DNA of 64,000 nucleotides from Salegentibacter sediminis (GCF_002078605.1 NZ_MSJR01000002.1:186001-250000); one strand, 5' to 3'. Positions 32,207 through 42,044 are shown, counted from the stretch's first letter. Notes: generated from the letters alone by a model not told the origin. Made by a program: numbers and translations.

Positions 32207-33736
32207 ATGATCGTGAACGAAACGCCTAAAATAGACCTCCGTAACCTTAGATTAAAAGATTACCAGGAACTCAAGGTTTCTATGATAAAGAGTTATCAAA
32301 AGATGCCTGATGAGTATTGGAGTAAAGACGAGATACGCAATCTCGTAAATAAATTTCCCGAAGGACAGTTTTGTATCGAGATCGATAATAAGATCGCGGG
32401 TTGTGCATTAGCGATAATCATAGACTCCAAGAAATTCGACGAGAATCATACCTACGAAGAGATTATTGGTGGGGAGAATTTCTCTACCCACACCAATAAT
32501 GGCGATGTGCTTTACGGAATAGATGTCTTTATACATCCCGAGTACCGCGGAATGCGTTTGGGCAGGCGTTTGTATGAAGCCCGAAAAGAGCTCTGCGAAC
32601 AACTCAATCTAAAATCTATCGCTTTTGGGGGAAGAATCCCCAATTATGCGAAATTTGCCAAAGAACTTACCCCGAAAAAATATATTGAAAAAGTAAAGCT
32701 ACAAGAGATTCACGACCCGGTTTTGTCTTTCCAACTTTCCAACGATTTTCACGTAAAAAAGGTGATCAAAGGATATCTGCCCGGCGATGCTGAAAGCAAA
32801 GAATATGCGGTATTGATGGAATGGAACAATATCTACTACACCAAAACCAAAAAGCTGATAGACACCCCAAAAACCGTGGTTAGGCTGGGCCTGGTACAGT
32901 GGCAGATGCGTCTTTTCAGAGACTATGATTCGCTGGTGTCGCAAATAGAATTTTTTGTAGACGCGGTTAGCGACTACCAGAGTGATTTTATTCTTTTTCC
33001 TGAACTTTTTAACGCGCCACTAATGGCAGAGTTCAATCATTTGAACGAGCCCGAAGCCATACGCGGACTCTCCACCTATACCGAACGCCTACTGGAGACT
33101 TTCAGGGATTTTGCGATTACTTATAATATCAACATCGTTACCGGGAGTATGCCAATGGTAATTGGGGAACATATGTACAATGTAGGCTTCCTGTGTCGTC
33201 GCGATGGAACTTACGAACGCTACGAAAAACTGCATATCACTCCGGCCGAAGAAACCGCCTGGGGTATGAAAGGCGGCAGCAAACTACAAACCTTCGATAC
33301 CGATTGTGGAAAAGTTGGGGTTTTGGTATGTTACGACATAGAATTTCCTGAGGTTTCAAGAATACTGGCCGAAGAAGGTATGAATATTCTCTTCGTACCC
33401 TTTATGACCGATACCCAAAATGGATATTCCCGTGTGAAGATTTGTGCCCAGGCCAGAGCGGTGGAAAACGAATGTTATGTAGCTATAGCCGGCTCGGTTG
33501 GTAATTTGCCTAAGGTGAATAATATGGATATTCAGTATGCCCAGAGCGCGGTGTTCACCCCATCAGACTTTGCTTTCCCGGTGAACGGAATCAAGGCTGA
33601 AGCTACCCCAAATACTGAAAGCACCTTGCTGGTAGACGTAGATCTGGATTTGCTTAAAGAGCTTCATAACTTCGGAAGCGTGAGAAATATGAAAGACCGG
33701 CGTAAGGATCTTTATTCGCTAAAGAAGAAGAAGTAA
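32207..33736 (+). CDS. GNAT acetyltransferase fused to carbon-nitrogen hydrolase
   Basis: 509 aa, cytoplasmic. Residues 1-215 form a GNAT domain with YGIDVFIHPEYRGMRLGRRLYEA (acetyl-CoA loop about 111-124). Residues 224-509 form a nitrilase-type hydrolase with the full catalytic triad: E266 in FPELF, K341 in YEKLHI, and C375 in VLVCYDIEFPE. The active-site order and spacing are those of amidases that cut linear amides. Both halves look intact, so a two-step enzyme acting on one substrate or a regulatory GNAT are both possible. The gene has no tight neighbours: the two-component pair ends 65 bases before it and the next gene is 511 bases away. Substrate unknown. Confidence 0.88.
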   Translation: MIVNETPKIDLRNLRLKDYQELKVSMIKSYQKMPDEYWSKDEIRNLVNKFPEGQFCIEIDNKIAGCALAIIIDSKKFDENHTYEEIIGGENFSTHTNNGDVLYGIDVFIHPEYRGMRLGRRLYEARKELCEQLNLKSIAFGGRIPNYAKFAKELTPKKYIEKVKLQEIHDPVLSFQLSNDFHVKKVIKGYLPGDAESKEYAVLMEWNNIYYTKTKKLIDTPKTVVRLGLVQWQMRLFRDYDSLVSQIEFFVDAVSDYQSDFILFPELFNAPLMAEFNHLNEPEAIRGLSTYTERLLETFRDFAITYNINIVTGSMPMVIGEHMYNVGFLCRRDGTYERYEKLHITPAEETAWGMKGGSKLQTFDTDCGKVGVLVCYDIEFPEVSRILAEEGMNILFVPFMTDTQNGYSRVKICAQARAVENECYVAIAGSVGNLPKVNNMDIQYAQSAVFTPSDFAFPVNGIKAEATPNTESTLLVDVDLDLLKELHNFGSVRNMKDRRKDLYSLKKKK

Positions 33737-33741
33737 TTGCC

Positions 33742-33867
33742 CGTCATTGCGAGGCCGAAGGCCGTGGCAATCTTTCGATGGGAGTGAGGACCTTCAAGGA
33801 AATTAGAATTTTTCAATAACAGATTGCTTCAGTCTCCCGATTACCATCGGGCTCCTTTGCAATGACG
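33742..33867. repeat. Dispersed palindromic repeat A, copy 1 (full)
   Basis: It begins CGTCATTGCGAGG and ends with the inverse GCTCCTTTGCAATGACG. Inside, CAATCTTT (33768-33775) mirrors AGATTGCTTC (33821-33830). The outer 9-10 bases are perfect inverted repeats. Related copies lie at 33883-33916, 44252-44332 and 62486-62523. No transposase frame is inside. This is a non-coding, REP- or MITE-like family as seen in many Bacteroidota genomes. Confidence 0.75.
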
Positions 33868-33882
33868 TTGTAGGAGAGAATT

Positions 33883-33916
33883 CGTCATTGCGAGGCCGCA
33901 GGCCGCGGCAATCTTT
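33883..33916. repeat. Dispersed repeat A, copy 2 (left half)
   Basis: CGTCATTGCGAGGCCGCAGG followed by CCGCGGCAATCTTT repeats the left end of copy 1 (33742-33775) with few changes, 16 bases after copy 1 ends. No matching right arm is present downstream, so it is a half unit in tandem. Confidence 0.72.
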
Positions 33917-34247
33917 TGTTTTGAATTCAGGTGGTGATAGAAATAAGATTGCGAATTTTATAAATATTTATCTTTTAAATCCTCATTCTTCAATATAATT
34001 TCAATTAAATAAGAATTCCTCAGAAAGCCTGTATCTACTGGTTTTATAAGGATTTTGTCTTAAAATTATTTCTCCCCAAAGAGATGTTTTTCAGCTATCG
34101 TAATCAAAAAGCACTTAAATAATTGAATATCAGATTATTAAATACTTCAAATTTCATTTGAAAGTAATTAAGCAGCAGTTCAAACAACTTCGTCCAAATC
34201 TTATCAGGCTACTTTTAATTTTTTATAAGTGAAAGAAGAAAAAAGCA
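33917..34247. other. A+T-rich leader region before ilvD
   Basis: About 330 bases without a gene, hairpin of note or clear promoter. I looked for a leader peptide rich in Ile/Val/Leu codons followed by a terminator, as in classical ilv attenuation, and see none. The ilvD promoter probably lies here but I cannot place it. Confidence 0.4.
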
Positions 34248-35921
34248 ATGCCTAATAAATTCAGTAAAATTTTAACACAAAGCGATTCGCAACCGGCTTC
34301 ACAAGCTATGTTGCATGCCATAGGCCTTACCAAAGAAGATTTCAAAAAACCTTTTGTGGGGATCGCAAGTACCGGGTACGAGGGCAATCCCTGCAATATG
34401 CACCTAAATGATTTGGCAAAACTGGTAAAACAGGGCTGTACAGATGCCGAGCTGGTGGGATTGATTTTCAACACCATTGGCGTGAGCGATGGGATCTCGA
34501 TGGGCACCCCGGGGATGAGGTACTCGCTTCCTTCCCGTGATATCATCGCCGATTCTATGGAAACTGTGGTGCACGCAATGTCTTACGACGGCATGGTAAC
34601 CGTAGTGGGTTGCGATAAAAACATGCCAGGTGCTCTTATGGCGATGCTGCGTATTAATAGACCGGCGGTTTTGGTCTATGGGGGGACCATTGCTTCCGGT
34701 TGCCATAAGGGGAAGAAGCTGGATGTAGTCTCAGCTTTTGAAGCCTGGGGTGCAAAGACTGCGGGCGATATCGATGAGGAAGAATACGAAAGTATTATTG
34801 AGAAAGCCTGTCCCGGGGCCGGTGCCTGTGGCGGAATGTACACCGCAAATACGATGGCTTCAGCCATTGAGGCACTAGGAATGTCTTTGCCTTATAATTC
34901 CTCAAATCCGGCTACGGATGAGGTTAAAAAAACCGAAAGCATCGCAGCCGGAAAGGCGATGCGATTATTGCTGGAAAAAGATATCAAACCCAGGGATATT
35001 GTAACTAAAAAAGCCCTGGAGAATGCCATCAGATTGCTTACCGTGCTTGGAGGTTCTACCAATGCAGTGCTGCATTTTCTTGCAATCGCTAAAGCGGCTG
35101 AAGTAGAATTCAGTTTGAATGAATTTCAGAGAATTTGTGACAACACACCTTTCCTGGCTGACCTTAAGCCCAGTGGGAAATACGCGATGGAAGATGTTCA
35201 TAGAATAGGCGGTATTCCAGCCGTTTTAAAATATATGCTGAAAAATAATATGCTGCACGGCGATTGTCTCACCGTAACCGGAAAAACTTTAGCTGAAAAT
35301 CTCGCAGAAGTTCCCGACCTGGAAACAGGGCAGGATGTGATAAGAGATTTGGAAAATCCTATCAAGAAAACCGGACATATCAGGGTTCTCTACGGAAACC
35401 TGGCAGAAGAAGGTTCCGTGGCAAAGATCACCGGGAAGGAAGGTTTGGAATTCACCGGGCAGGCCCGGGTGTTCGATTCAGAATATGCTGCTAACGACGG
35501 AATTTCCGAAGGGAAAGTGAAAAAAGGAGATGTAGTGGTCATACGCTACGAGGGTCCTAAAGGTGGTCCCGGGATGCCTGAAATGCTCAAACCTACTTCA
35601 GCCATTATGGGGGCGAAACTGGGAAAAGATGTGGCTTTAATCACCGACGGAAGATTTTCTGGCGGAACCCACGGTTTTGTGGTGGGCCATATCACTCCCG
35701 AGGCCCAGGAAGGTGGCTTGCTGGCATTCCTAAAAGATGGCGACCAGATCACCATCAATGCAGAAACCAACAGGATTGAAGTAGCCCTTTCCGAAGAAGA
35801 GATAAATGAAAGAAAGAAAAAGTGGAAAGCCCCTGCGCTTAAATTCAGCAAAGGCGTGCTTTACAAATATGCAAGAACGGTTGCCTCGGCCTCACAAGGC
35901 TGCGTAACTGACGAATTTTAA
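34248..35921 (+). CDS. ilvD: Dihydroxy-acid dehydratase
   Basis: 557 aa. Third step of isoleucine and valine synthesis, with an Fe-S cluster. Cys ligands are visible in [11 protein letters not shown] (about 122-132) and [15 protein letters not shown] (about 190-204), with an upstream NPCNMHL segment; [18 protein letters not shown] near the C-terminus holds the catalytic Ser region. It is the first gene of ilvD-B-N-C-A, and the next gene starts 11 bases on. The ATG is the first after an A-rich leader and the N-terminus ([25 protein letters not shown]) fits the family. Confidence 0.95.
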   Translation: MPNKFSKILTQSDSQPASQAMLHAIGLTKEDFKKPFVGIASTGYEGNPCNMHLNDLAKLVKQGCTDAELVGLIFNTIGVSDGISMGTPGMRYSLPSRDIIADSMETVVHAMSYDGMVTVVGCDKNMPGALMAMLRINRPAVLVYGGTIASGCHKGKKLDVVSAFEAWGAKTAGDIDEEEYESIIEKACPGAGACGGMYTANTMASAIEALGMSLPYNSSNPATDEVKKTESIAAGKAMRLLLEKDIKPRDIVTKKALENAIRLLTVLGGSTNAVLHFLAIAKAAEVEFSLNEFQRICDNTPFLADLKPSGKYAMEDVHRIGGIPAVLKYMLKNNMLHGDCLTVTGKTLAENLAEVPDLETGQDVIRDLENPIKKTGHIRVLYGNLAEEGSVAKITGKEGLEFTGQARVFDSEYAANDGISEGKVKKGDVVVIRYEGPKGGPGMPEMLKPTSAIMGAKLGKDVALITDGRFSGGTHGFVVGHITPEAQEGGLLAFLKDGDQITINAETNRIEVALSEEEINERKKKWKAPALKFSKGVLYKYARTVASASQGCVTDEF

Positions 35922-35932
35922 TAAGGTGAATT

Positions 35933-37666
35933 ATGGAAGTAAAAACAGCTAGTTTCGAAAAGCTTGCCACCCCAGCCACTACAACAGTTTCAGGAGCTGA
36001 AGCCGTGATAAAGTGTTTGCTTGAAGAGGGTGTGGAAACCATTTACGGGTATCCCGGAGGAGCGATTATGCCCGTTTATGACGAATTGTACAAGTACCAG
36101 AATAAGATTCACCACGTCCTCACGCGGCACGAACAGGGCGCTACGCACGCGGCACAGGGTTTTGCCAGGGTTACGGGAAAAGTTGGAGTGGCGATGGCGA
36201 CTTCAGGGCCCGGAGCTACGAACCTGGTCACAGGGATTGCCGATGCCCAGATAGATTCTACGCCCCTGGTGTGTATCACCGGGCAGGTGGGTTCGCATTT
36301 GCTGGGAAGCGATGCCTTCCAGGAAACCGACATTGTTGGTATTTCTACTCCGATTACAAAATGGAATTACCAGATTACAAAAGCTGAAGAGATTCCTGAG
36401 ATCATAGCAAGAGCTTTCTATATCGCCAGGTCGGGACGTCCAGGGCCGGTTTTGATAGACATCACCAAAGATGCCCAGTTTGCCAGTTTGGAATTCAGTT
36501 ATAAAAAATGCTCCGGAATTCGGAGCTATAAGCCCGAACCTGAGATAAGTATGCCTCAGCTGGAAAAGGCTGCGGAAGCGATCAATTCAGCTAAAAAACC
36601 ATTCATAGTTTTCGGGCAAGGAGTAATCCTGGGTGCCGCTGAAAAACTGCTGAAGCAATTGGTGGAAAAAACCGGTATCCCGGCGGCCTGGACCATTTTA
36701 GGGCTTTCGGCATTGCCCACCGATCACCCGCTGAATGTAGGAATGGTTGGAATGCACGGCAATTATGCTCCTAATATGCTCACCAATGAATGCGATGTGC
36801 TAATTGCTATAGGAATGCGTTTCGATGATCGCGTGACCGGAAATCTGGAGAAATATGCCAAACAGGCTAAAGTGATCCATTTTGAAATTGACCCGGCCGA
36901 GATTGATAAAAATGTAAAAGCCGATGTCCCGGTTTTGGGCAATGTGAAAAAGACACTGGCCTTGTTGCTTGAGCTGGTCGAGGGAAATAAACACGAAGCC
37001 TGGCATCAGGAATTTAAAGATCTGTATAAAATTGAATACGATAAAATCATCAAAAACGATCTCAATGCTGAACGCGGTAAAATTGGAATGGCCGAGGTGA
37101 TCGACGAGATCAACACCTGCTCCAAAGGCGATGCAGTAATTGTTTCAGATGTAGGGCAGCACCAGATGGTGGCTTGCCGCTATTCAAAATTTAATCAAAC
37201 CCGAAGCAAGGTGACTTCAGGAGGGTTGGGGACAATGGGCTTTGCCTTGCCCGCAGCTATTGGAGCCAAGATGGGGGCACCAAACCGTGAGGTGGTGGCG
37301 ATTATCGGTGATGGAGGTTACCAGATGACCATCCAGGAGTTGGGAACTATTTTTCAAACTAAAACTCCCGTGAAAATTGTAATTCTTAATAACGGTTTCC
37401 TCGGAATGGTACGCCAGTGGCAGCAGCTTTTCTTTGACAAACGCTATGCTTCCACCGAGATGGTGAACCCTGATTTTGTGACTATTGCTAAAGGCTATCA
37501 CATAAAAACCAATCAGGTGACCGAAAGAGCTCAATTAGCCGAGGCCGTTAAGGAAATGATGGAATCAAAAGAAGCCTATTTCCTTGAAGTAAAAGTTGAA
37601 CAGGAAGAAAATGTTTTCCCAATGGTTCCAACGGGAGCGGCAGTTTCAGAAATATTATTGGAGTAA
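35933..37666 (+). CDS. ilvB: Acetolactate synthase, large (catalytic) subunit
   Basis: 577 aa. Condenses pyruvate with pyruvate or 2-oxobutyrate, using ThDP and FAD. GAEAVIKCLLEEGVETIYGYPGG begins the PYR domain, with catalytic Glu in TRHEQGATHAAQGFARVTG; the central FAD/Rossmann-like domain follows; the PP domain has GDGGYQMTIQELGTI and LNNGFLGMVRQWQ for ThDP-Mg. The start adds about 20 residues before the fold, normal for the group. The stop overlaps the ilvN start by one base, so subunits are made together. Confidence 0.95.
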   Translation: MEVKTASFEKLATPATTTVSGAEAVIKCLLEEGVETIYGYPGGAIMPVYDELYKYQNKIHHVLTRHEQGATHAAQGFARVTGKVGVAMATSGPGATNLVTGIADAQIDSTPLVCITGQVGSHLLGSDAFQETDIVGISTPITKWNYQITKAEEIPEIIARAFYIARSGRPGPVLIDITKDAQFASLEFSYKKCSGIRSYKPEPEISMPQLEKAAEAINSAKKPFIVFGQGVILGAAEKLLKQLVEKTGIPAAWTILGLSALPTDHPLNVGMVGMHGNYAPNMLTNECDVLIAIGMRFDDRVTGNLEKYAKQAKVIHFEIDPAEIDKNVKADVPVLGNVKKTLALLLELVEGNKHEAWHQEFKDLYKIEYDKIIKNDLNAERGKIGMAEVIDEINTCSKGDAVIVSDVGQHQMVACRYSKFNQTRSKVTSGGLGTMGFALPAAIGAKMGAPNREVVAIIGDGGYQMTIQELGTIFQTKTPVKIVILNNGFLGMVRQWQQLFFDKRYASTEMVNPDFVTIAKGYHIKTNQVTERAQLAEAVKEMMESKEAYFLEVKVEQEENVFPMVPTGAAVSEILLE

Positions 37667-38196
37667 TGGAAAAGAAAAATTATACAGTATCGATCTATAC
37701 CGAAAACAATGTTGGGCTTTTGAGCCGAATCGCAGCGATCTTTCTTAAAAGACATATCAACATAGAAAGTGTGACTGTGTCTAAAAGCGAGGTAGAGGGC
37801 GTGATGCGTTTCATTATTGTGGTGCAGGTGACCGAAGAACAGGTTCAGAAAGTCGTAAAACAGATCGAAAAACAAATCGAGGTGATCAAGGCTTTTTATC
37901 ATACCGATGAGGAAATGATCTACCAGGAAACCGCGCTGTATAAGGTGAATTCTGAAGAATTTGTGGAAGATATGAGCATTCAGGATTTCATCAAAGAAAC
38001 CAATGCGAGAATCGTGACGGTAACTCAGAAATTTTTCGTGATAGAAAAAACCGGAAAACGCAGTGAAACAGATAGTTTATATGAAAAATTAAAACCCTAC
38101 GGGCTTATGCAATTCGTACGTTCAGGAACTATTGCGGTGACCAAAAACGAAATGCCGATTTCGAATATTTTAAAACAATTTGATACAACCAATTAA
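37666..38196 (+). CDS. ilvN: Acetolactate synthase, small (regulatory) subunit
   Basis: 176 aa. N-terminal ACT domain (YTVSIYTENNVGLLSRIAAIFLKRHINIESVTVS, about 4-37) that binds valine and raises the activity of the large subunit, then the C-terminal ALS_ss-C domain (about 85-160: IVTVTQKFFVIEKTGKRSETDSLYEKLKPYGLMQFVRSG). Translationally coupled to ilvB by TAATG and 6-9 bases before ilvC. The length is within the usual 160-185. Confidence 0.93.
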   Translation: MEKKNYTVSIYTENNVGLLSRIAAIFLKRHINIESVTVSKSEVEGVMRFIIVVQVTEEQVQKVVKQIEKQIEVIKAFYHTDEEMIYQETALYKVNSEEFVEDMSIQDFIKETNARIVTVTQKFFVIEKTGKRSETDSLYEKLKPYGLMQFVRSGTIAVTKNEMPISNILKQFDTTN

Positions 38197-38205
38197 ATAA
38201 AAGTG

Positions 38206-39681
38206 ATGACGAATTATTTTAACAGCCTGCCATTGAGAGAGCAACTGGCCCAGTTAGGAACCTGCCGATTTATGCAAAGCGAAGAATTTAGCGATGGGGT
38301 AGCTGCCTTAAAAGATAAAAAAATAGTAATTGTTGGCTGTGGTGCCCAAGGCCTTAACCAGGGTTTGAATATGCGCGACAGCGGATTGGATATTTCCTAC
38401 GCCCTAAGAGAAGGAGCGATCAGGGAAAAACGCCAGTCGTATAAAAATGCTTCAGAAAATAATTTTAAAGTCGGGACTTACGAAGAATTGATTCCCACCG
38501 CCGACCTGGTAATTAACCTGACGCCAGATAAGCAACATACTTCCGTAATAAACGCAATTCAACCGCATATTAAAAAAGACGCGGTGCTTTCTTATTCCCA
38601 CGGATTTAATATCGTGGAAGAAGGAATGAAAATCCGCGAAGATATCACGGTAATTATGGTAGCGCCAAAATGCCCCGGAAGTGAAGTTCGCGAGGAATAT
38701 AAAAGAGGATTTGGAGTACCTACACTAATTGCAGTACACCCTGAAAATGATCCTCAGGGAATCGGTTTTGAATGGGCGAAGGCTTATGCCGTGGCCACGG
38801 GCGGTGACCGTGCCGGAGTTTTGGAGTCTTCTTTTGTTGCTGAAGTAAAATCTGATCTTATGGGAGAGCAAACCATATTATGTGGAGTGCTGCAAACAGG
38901 GTCTATTCTGAGTTTCGATAAGATGGTAGCTGAAGGGGTAGAACCTTCTTATGCAGCGAAATTGATCCAATATGGCTGGGAAACTATTACTGAAGCTTTG
39001 AAACACGGAGGAATCACCAATATGATGGACAGACTGTCCAATCCTGCAAAAATTAGGGCAAATGAAATTGCTGAAGATTTGAAGCAGAAAATGCGTCCGC
39101 TGTTTCAAAAACATATGGATGATATTATTTCCGGAGCCTTCAGCAGCAGGATGATGAAAGACTGGGCCAATGATGATAAGGAATTATTGACCTGGCGTGA
39201 AGAAACCGGACAGACCGCTTTTGAGAAAACCGAAGCGACTTCCGAAGAAATCAAGGAACAGGAATATTTCGATAAAGGAGTATTATTAACCGCTTTTGTA
39301 AAATCGGGAGTGGAGCTGGCTTTTGAGACTATGGTGGAAGCCGGAATTGTCGAGGAGTCGGCCTATTATGAGTCGCTGCACGAGGCGCCGCTTATCGCGA
39401 ATACGATAGCGAGAAAGAAACTTTATGAGATGAACAGGATCATTTCAGACACTGCCGAATATGGTTGTTATCTTTTCGACCACGCGGCCAAGCCTTTGAT
39501 CAAAGATTATGTGAACGCACTGCCGAAAGAGGTTATAGGCCATTCCTTCGGAACCGATTATACCGGAGTTGATAACCAGGAATTGATAGCGGTGAACGAT
39601 GCGATAAGACAGCATCCCGTAGAAAAGGTTGGTGGCACTTTGAGAAAGGCGATGACCGCAATGAAGAAAATACACGAATAA
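38206..39681 (+). CDS. ilvC: Ketol-acid reductoisomerase, long (class II) form
   Basis: 491 aa from ATG 38206; an in-frame GTG three bases earlier is ignored because the family begins (M)xNYFN. NADPH-dependent isomeroreduction in valine/isoleucine synthesis. The N-terminus [23 protein letters not shown], the nucleotide-binding [21 protein letters not shown] with following ALREG, and duplicated C-terminal knotted domains match the E. coli-type enzyme of about 490 aa rather than the short 330-aa class. Metal-binding Asp/Glu residues lie in [12 protein letters not shown] and later Glu-rich repeats. It lies 1 base before ilvA. Confidence 0.95.
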   Translation: MTNYFNSLPLREQLAQLGTCRFMQSEEFSDGVAALKDKKIVIVGCGAQGLNQGLNMRDSGLDISYALREGAIREKRQSYKNASENNFKVGTYEELIPTADLVINLTPDKQHTSVINAIQPHIKKDAVLSYSHGFNIVEEGMKIREDITVIMVAPKCPGSEVREEYKRGFGVPTLIAVHPENDPQGIGFEWAKAYAVATGGDRAGVLESSFVAEVKSDLMGEQTILCGVLQTGSILSFDKMVAEGVEPSYAAKLIQYGWETITEALKHGGITNMMDRLSNPAKIRANEIAEDLKQKMRPLFQKHMDDIISGAFSSRMMKDWANDDKELLTWREETGQTAFEKTEATSEEIKEQEYFDKGVLLTAFVKSGVELAFETMVEAGIVEESAYYESLHEAPLIANTIARKKLYEMNRIISDTAEYGCYLFDHAAKPLIKDYVNALPKEVIGHSFGTDYTGVDNQELIAVNDAIRQHPVEKVGGTLRKAMTAMKKIHE

Positions 39682-39682
39682 G

Positions 39683-40957
39683 ATGAGCACTTTGCTGGCA
39701 GAAACGAAAACATACAAACCCAGTCTGGAAGCGGTAAAAGAAGCGGCTGAACGAATTTCTAAAGTGGTGGTAAAAACCCCGCTGGCTCCTTCTTTTACCT
39801 ATAGCAACCGTTATTCAGCAAATATTCTGCTGAAAAGGGAAGATTTGCAACAGGTTCGCTCCTATAAAATTCGCGGGGCTTATAGTAAGATTTCAAGCCT
39901 TCCACAAGAGCAACTTTATAAAGGGGTTATTTGTGCCAGCGCCGGAAATCACGCGCAAGGTGTAGCTTTTGCCTGCAATAAACTGCAGGCAAAAGGCGTG
40001 ATTTATATGCCAATTACCACTCCCAGGCAAAAAGTAGAACAAACTAAAATGTTTGGTGGCCAATGGGTTCAGGTAATTTTAAAAGGGGACACTTTTGATG
40101 ATTCTTTTAAAAGCTCGATGAAACACGCCGAGAAATTCGGACTGGTTTTTATTCATCCCTTTGACGATGAAAAAGTGATTGAGGGTCAGGCTACTATTGG
40201 ATTAGAAATCCTGGAACAGGCAAATGAACCTATAGATTATGTTTTTGCTCCTCTTGGTGGCGGTGGACTTCTAGCAGGATTATCTTCTATGTTTAAAGAA
40301 CTTTCTCCCAAGACAAAAATAATTGGAGTAGAACCTGAAGGCGCAGCTTCTATGACTTCCTCACTGAAACAAGGGAAAGTGGTAGAACTAAGCGATATCG
40401 AACGTTTTGTAGATGGGGCTGCGGTACAAAAAGTAGGCAGCCGGAATTTTGCGATCTGCAAAGAGAATCTGGATAAAATGATTACTATTCCTGAAGGCAA
40501 AATTTGCCAGACCATTCTCGATCTTTATAATCAGGATGCTATTGTAGTGGAGCCGGCAGGGGCTATGGCTATTTCAGCTTTAGATTATTTTGCTGAAGAG
40601 ATCAAGGGGAAAAATGTGGTGTGTATTGTGAGCGGAAGCAACAACGATATCACCAGAACAGCCGAGATCAAAGAAAGAGCCTTGTTGTATGCCGGTTTAA
40701 AACATTATTTCGTGATAAGCTTTCCGCAGAGGGCAGGAGCCTTGAAGGAATTTGTGGCGAAGGTATTGGGACCCAATGACGATATCACCCATTTTGAATA
40801 CTCAAAAAAGCATCACAGGGAAAACGGTCCTGCGGTGGTAGGAATAGAATTAAACGACCCGGCCGATTTTGAGCCGCTGGTTGCCAGGATGAAAGCGAAG
40901 AATTTTTACGGGGAATATTTGAATGACAAGCCAAATTTATTTCAATTTTTGGTGTGA
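39683..40957 (+). CDS. ilvA: Threonine ammonia-lyase (dehydratase)
   Basis: 424 aa. PLP enzyme turning threonine into 2-oxobutyrate, the first isoleucine step. The PLP lysine lies in QQVRSYKIRGAY (about 57-68), with the Ser loop CASAGNHAQGVA and the Gly loop APLGGGGLLAG binding the cofactor phosphate. The C-terminal about 85 residues (HYFVISFPQRAGALKEFVAKVL...) form one ACT-like regulatory domain, as in the shorter Corynebacterium/Bacteroidota type, rather than the two of E. coli. Last gene of the ilv operon, one base after ilvC. Confidence 0.93.
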   Translation: MSTLLAETKTYKPSLEAVKEAAERISKVVVKTPLAPSFTYSNRYSANILLKREDLQQVRSYKIRGAYSKISSLPQEQLYKGVICASAGNHAQGVAFACNKLQAKGVIYMPITTPRQKVEQTKMFGGQWVQVILKGDTFDDSFKSSMKHAEKFGLVFIHPFDDEKVIEGQATIGLEILEQANEPIDYVFAPLGGGGLLAGLSSMFKELSPKTKIIGVEPEGAASMTSSLKQGKVVELSDIERFVDGAAVQKVGSRNFAICKENLDKMITIPEGKICQTILDLYNQDAIVVEPAGAMAISALDYFAEEIKGKNVVCIVSGSNNDITRTAEIKERALLYAGLKHYFVISFPQRAGALKEFVAKVLGPNDDITHFEYSKKHHRENGPAVVGIELNDPADFEPLVARMKAKNFYGEYLNDKPNLFQFLV

Positions 40958-41309
40958 ATTTTTTGTTGGTTAAAAAATTGCATTACATTTACAGCGTGAT
41001 AAAAACGACACAAATAATATTCCCCGTTACTCGCTTGCGCCGCATCCGCCGTTGCTAAGCGATTAACCTGTTCTGTCCTTTTTTTAATATTATTTGATTA
41101 TCACATTTTGAAAAAACTTTTTTACATATTTACTTCAGTTCTCTTCAGAAATCTTTCTGAAAAGCCCGCTTATATTTTAGTTTCAGCCAGGAACCCGCGT
41201 TTTACACGCCGCCGCCCCGGGCGTATGTAAATTTATTGGAACTTAGGTGAGTCCAGTTCCCCCTTCAGCGAAAATTTAAAAATTCATTTCATCTTTAAAA
41301 CTTTAGTCA
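40958..41309. other. Gene-free, hairpin-rich gap between ilvA and the arg operon
   Basis: 352 bases with no supported gene. It contains a long interrupted inverted repeat (40996-41104) and two more hairpins: TTTACACGCC (41200-41209) with GGCGTATGTAAA (41219-41230, 2-base bulge), and GGAACT/AGTTCC (41237-41242, 41254-41259). It also has a short run of high G+C in an otherwise A+T-rich gap. A structured RNA or a repeat element is possible. Confidence 0.5.
40996..41104. repeat. Interrupted inverted repeat downstream of ilvA
   Basis: GTGATAA (40996-41002) and CAAATAATATT (41011-41021) are mirrored exactly by AATATTATTTG (41086-41096) and TTATCAC (41098-41104). The 64 bases between hold CGCTTGCG...TTGCTAAGCG, which can fold again, and a T8 run just before the right arm. 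The outer arms differ in spacing by 7 bases, so they would form a stem with a one-sided loop. A large terminator-like or mobile-element end is possible. Confidence 0.55.
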
Positions 41310-41945
41310 GTGAAAATAATCATTGCTAATACTTCTCATTCCCAGTATGCCGGGATCATTTGCGACACCATAGAAGAGTCAGCAAAGGTTCGTGGTACCG
41401 GAATTGCCCGAAGAACGACCGAGTACATCATTAACAAGATGGAAAAAGGCAATGCGGTTATCGCCCTTGATGGCGAGAAATTCGCCGGTTTCTGCTATAT
41501 CGAGACCTGGAGCCACGACAGGTATGTGGCGAATTCAGGGCTTATCGTACACCCCGATTACAGAAATCAGGGGTTGGCGAAGGAGATCAAGGAGGTGATC
41601 TTCGCGCATTCCAGAAAGAAATATCCGCAGGCAAAGATCTTCGGAATCACTACCGGACTGGCCGTGATGAAGATCAATTACGAGCTGGGCTATCAACCCG
41701 TCCCTTTTTCTGAATTAACCGATGATGACGCCTTTTGGAAAGGTTGCCAAACCTGCAAGAATTACGATATCCTTACCAGGACAGAACGTAATATGTGCCT
41801 TTGCACCGGGATGATGTACGATCCCGAAAGAAAAAAAGATCTCAAAAAAACACAGAAAAAGGAAAGTTTAAATGATAAAGCTTTTAAAAGGCTGAAGAAT
41901 ATTAAACAAACCCTGTTTTATAAAAAGGAGAAAAACGGAAACTGA
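41310..41945 (+). CDS. GNAT acyltransferase, probable first enzyme of arginine synthesis
   Basis: 211 aa, GTG start. GNAT core (about 1-135) with the acyl-CoA loop HPDYRNQGLAKEI (81-93) and a preceding strand VANSGLIV. After the core are four Cys in CQTC and CLC (C146, C149, C163, C165), a possible zinc or structural site, then a Lys-rich tail. It stands before argG-argC-proC-argD-argF'-argB-argE-argH, an operon that needs N-acylglutamate but has no argA or argJ. Making N-acetyl- or N-succinylglutamate is therefore the likely job, by context only. Confidence 0.72.
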   Translation: MKIIIANTSHSQYAGIICDTIEESAKVRGTGIARRTTEYIINKMEKGNAVIALDGEKFAGFCYIETWSHDRYVANSGLIVHPDYRNQGLAKEIKEVIFAHSRKKYPQAKIFGITTGLAVMKINYELGYQPVPFSELTDDDAFWKGCQTCKNYDILTRTERNMCLCTGMMYDPERKKDLKKTQKKESLNDKAFKRLKNIKQTLFYKKEKNGN

Positions 41946-42044
41946 ATTGTTCCTTGCATTTCAAGGGAAGATGGTAGGCGAAAGCCTGACGGAAGGATTA
42001 AACCATCCCGCAAGCCTTTCAGGGAGGAGAAATATAAAATATTA

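Noticed and set aside
33917-34247. Ilv leader peptide and attenuator
   Set aside because: No short frame rich in Ile/Val/Leu codons followed by a terminator hairpin could be found.
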